Source of the DNA: Dorea formicigenerans
Lineage (GTDB): Bacteria; Bacillota; Clostridia; Lachnospirales; Lachnospiraceae
Reading direction: 5' to 3'
DNA: 64,000 nt
Assembly (NCBI RefSeq): GCF_025150245.1
Contig: NZ_CP102279.1
Location: forward strand, 248,001 to 312,000
The notes below the pieces were generated by a model that saw only the letters and a program-made list of their open reading frames with translations, was not told the origin of the DNA and ran no database searches. The translations under genes were made by a program, and so were the position numbers. Positions 60,991 to 64,000 of this stretch are shown here, in pieces; the first letter of the stretch is position 1; each line of letters opens with the position of its first letter.

Positions 60991-61703
60991 TTCAGAGATC
61001 TCACGAAGGAGATGAAGAAGCAAGAGCACGATTGGTGGAGGAAAATGCAGGACTTGTCTGGTGTATAGTGAAACGTTTCCATAACCGGGGTGTGGAAACG
61101 GAAGATTTATTTCAGATTGGAAATATCGGTCTGATTAAAGCAATCGACAAATTTGACCTGAGCTACGATGTGAAATTTTCAACTTACGCTGTGCCGATGA
61201 TTTCCGGTGAAATCAAACGTTTCTTACGGGATGACGGCATGATAAAAGTCAGCCGTTCTTTAAAAGAACTGGCGTACAAAGCATATTTGTTGAAAGAAGA
61301 TTTACAGAATCAGTGGGGGCGTGAACCGACTGTGGGCGAACTTTCAGAGCGTCTGGGAGTCGAGCAGGAGGAATTGGTCATGGCACTGGATGCAGGCGGA
61401 GACGTCGAGTCCTTGCATAAGCCTATTTATCAAAAAGACGGACAGGAAATCCGTCTCATGGACAAGCTTGAGGAAAAGAGCGAAGAACATGAGCAGGTTC
61501 TGAATCATATAGTTCTGACGGAACTTCTTGGAGTGTTGAATCAGGACGAAAAAAGACTCATTTATCTGCGCTATTTTGCGGAGCAGACCCAGTCCCAGGT
61601 CGGACGCGAGCTTGGAATTTCACAAGTTCAGGTCTCAAGAATGGAAAAGAAAATACTCGGACAGCTTAAAAATGCATATTTTCATGGAAAGCCGACATAC
61701 TAA
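60969..61703 (+). CDS. sigF: RNA polymerase sigma-F factor (forespore)
   Basis: The 244-residue sporulation sigma factor has region 2 (NAGLVWCIVKRFHNRGVETEDLFQIGNIGLIKAIDKFD), the promoter-melting FSTYAVPMISGEIKRFLRDD, region 3 (REPTVGELSERLGV) and region 4 helix-turn-helix (TQSQVGRELGISQVQVSRMEKKIL). Start ATG 60969 follows GGAAGGA and lies inside spoIIAB. The gene order spoIIAA-spoIIAB-sigF followed by spoVA matches B. subtilis. It marks the organism as a spore former. Confidence 0.97.
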   Translation: MDHTIALIQRSHEGDEEARARLVEENAGLVWCIVKRFHNRGVETEDLFQIGNIGLIKAIDKFDLSYDVKFSTYAVPMISGEIKRFLRDDGMIKVSRSLKELAYKAYLLKEDLQNQWGREPTVGELSERLGVEQEELVMALDAGGDVESLHKPIYQKDGQEIRLMDKLEEKSEEHEQVLNHIVLTELLGVLNQDEKRLIYLRYFAEQTQSQVGRELGISQVQVSRMEKKILGQLKNAYFHGKPTY

Positions 61704-61708
61704 CATTT

Positions 61709-61739
61709 GAATAAAGAGTTTCGCAAATATTTCATTTAG
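61709..61739 (+). promoter_or_regulatory. Possible forespore sigma promoter for the spoVA genes
   Basis: GAATA (61709-61713), about 19 bp, CATTTAG (61733-61739) partly matches the sigma-G consensus (GHATR and CATnnTA). The -10 match is imperfect, so this is only a candidate. Confidence 0.3.
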
Positions 61740-61831
61740 CATAGGGAAAGAGTCGACGATAACTGCAATGGATCCAGTGCGGAAATGAATGGAACTATGG
61801 CGAAAGAAAGTGCAAGAAAGGTGTGAAAAAT

Positions 61832-62137
61832 GTGCAGGAACAATTAGAAAAAGCGAGAAAAAGACTCAGAATCTGCCTCATTGCGGTAGTGCTTCTGGCA
61901 ATAGTGGCAGGCTGTGCGTATTATTTTGGCGATTTTGGCAAAGAGCGAGACGTGACGGAAGGAACGCTGGTGAGAGGCGCGCAAGATGCACAGGGAGATG
62001 TAAGGGTTCTATATAGCTCCAATACGACTAAGATAGATACATCTATGCCATATAGTGAAAATATGTCAAAGACAGAGGACTGGGGGCGGAATTTAATAGC
62101 TGGGGCGTCGGGAGGTTCTGTATATGGCTGGCAGTAA
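61832..62137 (+). CDS. Small single-pass membrane protein between sigF and spoVAA
   Basis: A product of about 101 residues: a basic N-terminal helix (QLEKARKRLR), one transmembrane helix (ICLIAVVLLAIVAGCAYYFG, about 14-33) and a polar extracytoplasmic tail with no recognisable domain. GTG 61832 is preferred because GAAAGGTG (61817-61824) is 7 bases away; GTG 61823 would be too close. Its end overlaps spoVAA by 14 bases, suggesting co-translation. The VAGC sequence could be a lipobox, but the following residues are YYFG, so that is uncertain. Probable sporulation gene by position only. Confidence 0.7.
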   Translation: MQEQLEKARKRLRICLIAVVLLAIVAGCAYYFGDFGKERDVTEGTLVRGAQDAQGDVRVLYSSNTTKIDTSMPYSENMSKTEDWGRNLIAGASGGSVYGWQ

Positions 62138-62798
62138 AGAGACTGTTTATATAAAGGCAGACCGGAATGTGGAAGTCACGGATCCGTGTGTAAAATTAGG
62201 GGATATTCTGTCCATGGAATGTGCAAATCCAACAGTTCTGCCGAAGCTTAAGACAATCAAACTTCTGCGGTTTCATGGAGTTGATAAAAAGACACAAAAT
62301 CGTGTCGCGGTTTCCATTTTGAAAGTTATCGAATGTATACATGCAGAATATCCGGAGATTGAAGTCCAGAATCTGGGTGAGCAGGACTTTATCATCACTT
62401 ATGAGGAACAGCAAAGCGTGGGCGGTGTCTGGCACATTTTAAAAACAAGTCAAGTTGTACTGATTAGTTTTATGGGAGCGGCGTTTTCCATTATGGCATT
62501 CAACAATGACGTCGGTGTGACAAAAATGTTCAGTCAGATTTATGAACTGGTAACAGGAACAAAAAGTGATGGATTTACAGTGCTGGAATTTACGTATAGT
62601 ATCGGAATTGCCATTGGAATTCTGACATTTTTCAATCATTTTGGAAAGAGGAGATTTTCCGTAGATCCAACTCCGATAGAAGTGGAAATGCGTCTGTATG
62701 AGAATGATCTTCAGACGACTTTGATTGAAAATATTTCCAGAAAGGAGCAGGAATTAGATGTGGGCACAAAATATACTACTGGCAGTCATCGGTCTTAG
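62124..62798 (+). CDS. spoVAA: Stage V sporulation protein AA
   Basis: The 224-residue protein has an N-terminal cytosolic or intermembrane domain (VYIKADRNVEVTDPCVKLGDILSMECAN, about 8-35) and two transmembrane helices (about 110-128 and 150-170). It belongs to the SpoVA channel group that loads dipicolinic acid into the spore core and releases it at germination. ATG 62124 follows GGGAGG by about 9 bases and lies within the preceding gene. It overlaps spoVAB by 41 bases. Confidence 0.93.
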   Translation: MAGSKETVYIKADRNVEVTDPCVKLGDILSMECANPTVLPKLKTIKLLRFHGVDKKTQNRVAVSILKVIECIHAEYPEIEVQNLGEQDFIITYEEQQSVGGVWHILKTSQVVLISFMGAAFSIMAFNNDVGVTKMFSQIYELVTGTKSDGFTVLEFTYSIGIAIGILTFFNHFGKRRFSVDPTPIEVEMRLYENDLQTTLIENISRKEQELDVGTKYTTGSHRS

Positions 62799-63180
62799 TG
62801 CAGGTGTGATCGTAGCCAGCGGACTTTTTTCATTTGTCATTGAATTAGGTGTTGTATCCGATTTTGCAGACCGCACCCACACAGGCGAACACATTTTGCT
62901 CTACGAGGACAGTGTGGCGCTGGGCGGAATACTGGCGAATATTTTCTGGGTGTTCCACATATCCATACCCGGTGGGAATATATTGGCAGCAGTGTTCGGG
63001 ATTCTTGGTGGAATATTTGTGGGATGCTGGGCGATGGCACTTGCAGAAATGTTGAATGTATTTCCAATATTCATCCGGCGTATGAAGATTATAAAAAGCG
63101 TACCATATCTTATACTTGGAATCGCAGTCGGAAAGACTGTGGGTGCGCTTTTGTTTTTTGCAAATCACTGGGGACAGTAA
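62758..63180 (+). CDS. spoVAB: Stage V sporulation protein AB
   Basis: The 140-residue membrane protein has about four transmembrane helices. Characteristic segments are SAGVIVASGLFSFVIELGVVSDFADRTHTGEHILLYED (about 14-51) and SIPGGNILAAVFGILGGIFVGCWAMALAEMLNVFPIFIRR. AAAGGAG precedes ATG 62758. It is coupled to spoVAA by overlap. Part of the SpoVA membrane complex. Confidence 0.94.
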   Translation: MWAQNILLAVIGLSAGVIVASGLFSFVIELGVVSDFADRTHTGEHILLYEDSVALGGILANIFWVFHISIPGGNILAAVFGILGGIFVGCWAMALAEMLNVFPIFIRRMKIIKSVPYLILGIAVGKTVGALLFFANHWGQ

Positions 63181-63181
63181 T

Positions 63182-63195
63182 AATGCCGAGGCATT
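63182..63195. repeat. Small hairpin repeat within the spoVA operon
   Basis: AATGC-CGAG-GCATT followed by CTTGAAAGAA; almost the same sequence occurs at 43697-43720. It lies directly after the spoVAB stop and lengthens the spoVAB-spoVAC gap to about 108 bases. Confidence 0.65.
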
Positions 63196-63288
63196 CTTGA
63201 AAGAATACTTTGCCGTTCAAAGGCAGGGACGAATCGAAAAAAGTGTTCATTGACAGGAAAGTCATGTGGAAAAAGAAAGGAGAGGAAC

Positions 63289-63747
63289 ATGGATAAACAA
63301 AAGCAACAGGAAGCATATAAGAATTACGTCAAGCAGAAGACGCCGGTACACAATCTGCCATTCAATATGCTCAAAGCATTTATTACAGGAGGCATTATCT
63401 GCACAATTGGACAGGGCATTTTGAATTATTGCAGGCACCTTGGAATAGAAAAAGACATCAGCGCAGGCTGGACTTCCATGATTCTGATTCTCTTAAGCGT
63501 CTTGCTCACTGGATTTAACATTTATCCGCAGATCGCAAAATGGGGCGGCGCAGGAGCGTTGGTTCCGATTACCGGATTTGCGAATTCCGTGGCGGCACCG
63601 GCAATTGAATATCAGAAAGAAGGACAGGTCATGGGAATCGGCTGCAAGATATTTACCATAGCAGGACCGGTGATATTATATGGAATCTTCTCAAGCTGGG
63701 TACTTGGAGTGGGGTATTGGATATTGAAGATTTTGAAAGTGGTGTGA
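63289..63747 (+). CDS. spoVAC: Stage V sporulation protein AC
   Basis: A protein of 152 residues with four to five transmembrane helices. Family landmarks are KQKTPVHNLPFNMLKAFITGGIICTIGQGI (about 15-44) and the PITGFANSVAAPAIEYQKEGQVMGIGCKIFTIAGPVILYG block (about 95-134). SpoVAC forms the mechanosensitive channel part of the SpoVA complex. Start ATG 63289 follows AAGGAGAGG; an in-frame ATG at 63250 has no ribosome binding site. SpoVAD and SpoVAE, which usually follow, do not follow here within the window. Confidence 0.94.
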   Translation: MDKQKQQEAYKNYVKQKTPVHNLPFNMLKAFITGGIICTIGQGILNYCRHLGIEKDISAGWTSMILILLSVLLTGFNIYPQIAKWGGAGALVPITGFANSVAAPAIEYQKEGQVMGIGCKIFTIAGPVILYGIFSSWVLGVGYWILKILKVV

Positions 63748-63779
63748 AAAAATTTTTAGATAGCGGACAGCAAGTCTCC

Positions 63780-63834
63780 AAAAGGAGCCGATAAAGGAGC
63801 TAAAAAAGAGCCAAAAAGGAGCCAAAAAGGAGCC
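63780..63834. repeat. Short tandem repeat of AAAAAGGAGCC
   Basis: Five successive units of 9-11 bp: AAAAGGAGCC (63780), AAAGGAGCT (63793), AAAAAAGAGCC (63802), AAAAAGGAGCC (63813) and AAAAAGGAGCC (63824). A GATA interrupts after the first unit. Each contains a Shine-Dalgarno-like AGGAG or AGAG. It lies just downstream of spoVAC. Confidence 0.85.
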
Positions 63835-63865
63835 GATAAGAGAAGTGTAAAAAGATGATAAGTTA

Positions 63866-63898
63866 TGGGGAGTAGAAATGCTCCTCATTTTTTTTATT
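63866..63898 (+). terminator. Terminator before the last gene
   Basis: ATGGGGAG pairs with CTCCTCAT (one G-T pair) around TAGAAATG, followed by an eight-T run. It abuts the next promoter. Confidence 0.75.
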
Positions 63899-63953
63899 GA
63901 CACATATATCACGGTGCGATATACTAACTATATCGAAGTACGATGTATCGCAC
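63897..63953 (+). promoter_or_regulatory. Promoter with overlapping palindromic operator
   Basis: TTGACA (63897-63902), 17-bp spacer, TATACT (63920-63925). CGATATA (63917-63923) pairs with TATATCG (63929-63935), and GTGCGATA (63914-63921) pairs with TATCGCAC (63946-63953). These nested palindromes over the -10 box fit autoregulation by a PadR-type repressor. Confidence 0.7.
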
Positions 63954-63968
63954 TGAAAGGATTGAATT

Positions 63969-64000
63969 ATGGACGCACATATTAAAAAGGTTTATGTTCC
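63969..64000 (+). CDS. Start of a probable PadR-family regulator (truncated by the window)
   Basis: ATG 63969 follows AAAGGA and encodes MDAHIKKVYVP before the window ends. This N-terminus, and a promoter covered by CGATATA/TATATCG palindromes, resemble PadR-family regulators with autoregulated promoters in Clostridia. Eleven residues cannot prove the family. Confidence 0.4.
   Translation, partial: MDAHIKKVYV

Noticed and set aside
63691-63912. A 73-codon minus-strand frame rich in Ser/Phe/Leu
   Set aside because: Produced by reading the AAAAAGGAGCC tandem repeat backwards; overlaps the spoVAC end and a promoter.
1-64000. CRISPR arrays, tRNA and rRNA genes
   Set aside because: No regularly spaced repeats of CRISPR type, no tRNA cloverleaf with CCA-type ends and no rRNA segments were noticed; a covariance search would be needed to exclude a tRNA completely.

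Overview
The window looks like a chromosomal segment from a spore-forming, anaerobic Firmicute of the class Clostridia, most likely a gut Lachnospiraceae. The evidence is moderate-to-low GC with strong AGGAGG-type ribosome binding sites, an L10 leader and a valyl T-box, [FeFe]-hydrogenase maturases (hydE, hydF), FeoAAB with a Cys-rich partner, MutS2, an LtaS-like sulfatase, and spoIIAA-spoIIAB-sigF next to spoVA genes. No rRNA or tRNA genes and no CRISPR array were seen.

Layout, 1-26 kb. The window opens inside an IS200/IS605 tnpB gene with its structured right end. The ribosomal stalk genes rplJ-rplL follow. They are separated from rpoB-rpoC by about 4 kb of accessory DNA: an Rpn-type PD-(D/E)XK nuclease, ribokinase, a relic of the ribose-binding protein gene and a LacI-type regulator. 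After rpoC come a Fur-controlled iron uptake unit (a Fur-like DNA-binding domain only, feoA, feoA, feoB and a Cys-rich membrane protein), mutS2, a two-component system with a trypsin-like/PDZ protein that has lost its catalytic triad, a YhaM-like HD exoribonuclease and rlmD.

Layout, 26-43 kb. This part is more accessory. A potassium module holds ktrB, ktrA, a membrane-anchored LysR effector-domain protein without a helix-turn-helix, kdpD and kdpE; no Kdp ATPase genes are in the window. A 36-bp direct repeat then brackets a two-component system and an FtsX-type ABC transporter. LOG-family and nitroreductase genes follow, then hydE-hydF and a DUF1445 hydro-lyase/D-glutamate cyclase homologue.

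Layout, 43-64 kb. Next are the phosphate operon pstS-pstC-pstA-pstB, with a HAD phosphatase at its end, a deoxyinosine glycosylase, a zinc-type macrodomain hydrolase and an AEC transporter. T-box-controlled valS, an LtaS-like enzyme, folC, a 44-residue protein and a TPR membrane protein come after. The window ends with the spoIIA operon running into spoVAA-spoVAB-spoVAC and the start of a probable PadR regulator. Several intergenic regions carry related, strongly palindromic repeats (around 41.4, 43.6, 48.5, 51.4, 52.0, 60.1 and 63.2 kb). These repeats and the Ktr/Kdp/LysR-domain cassette are the least ordinary parts of the window.
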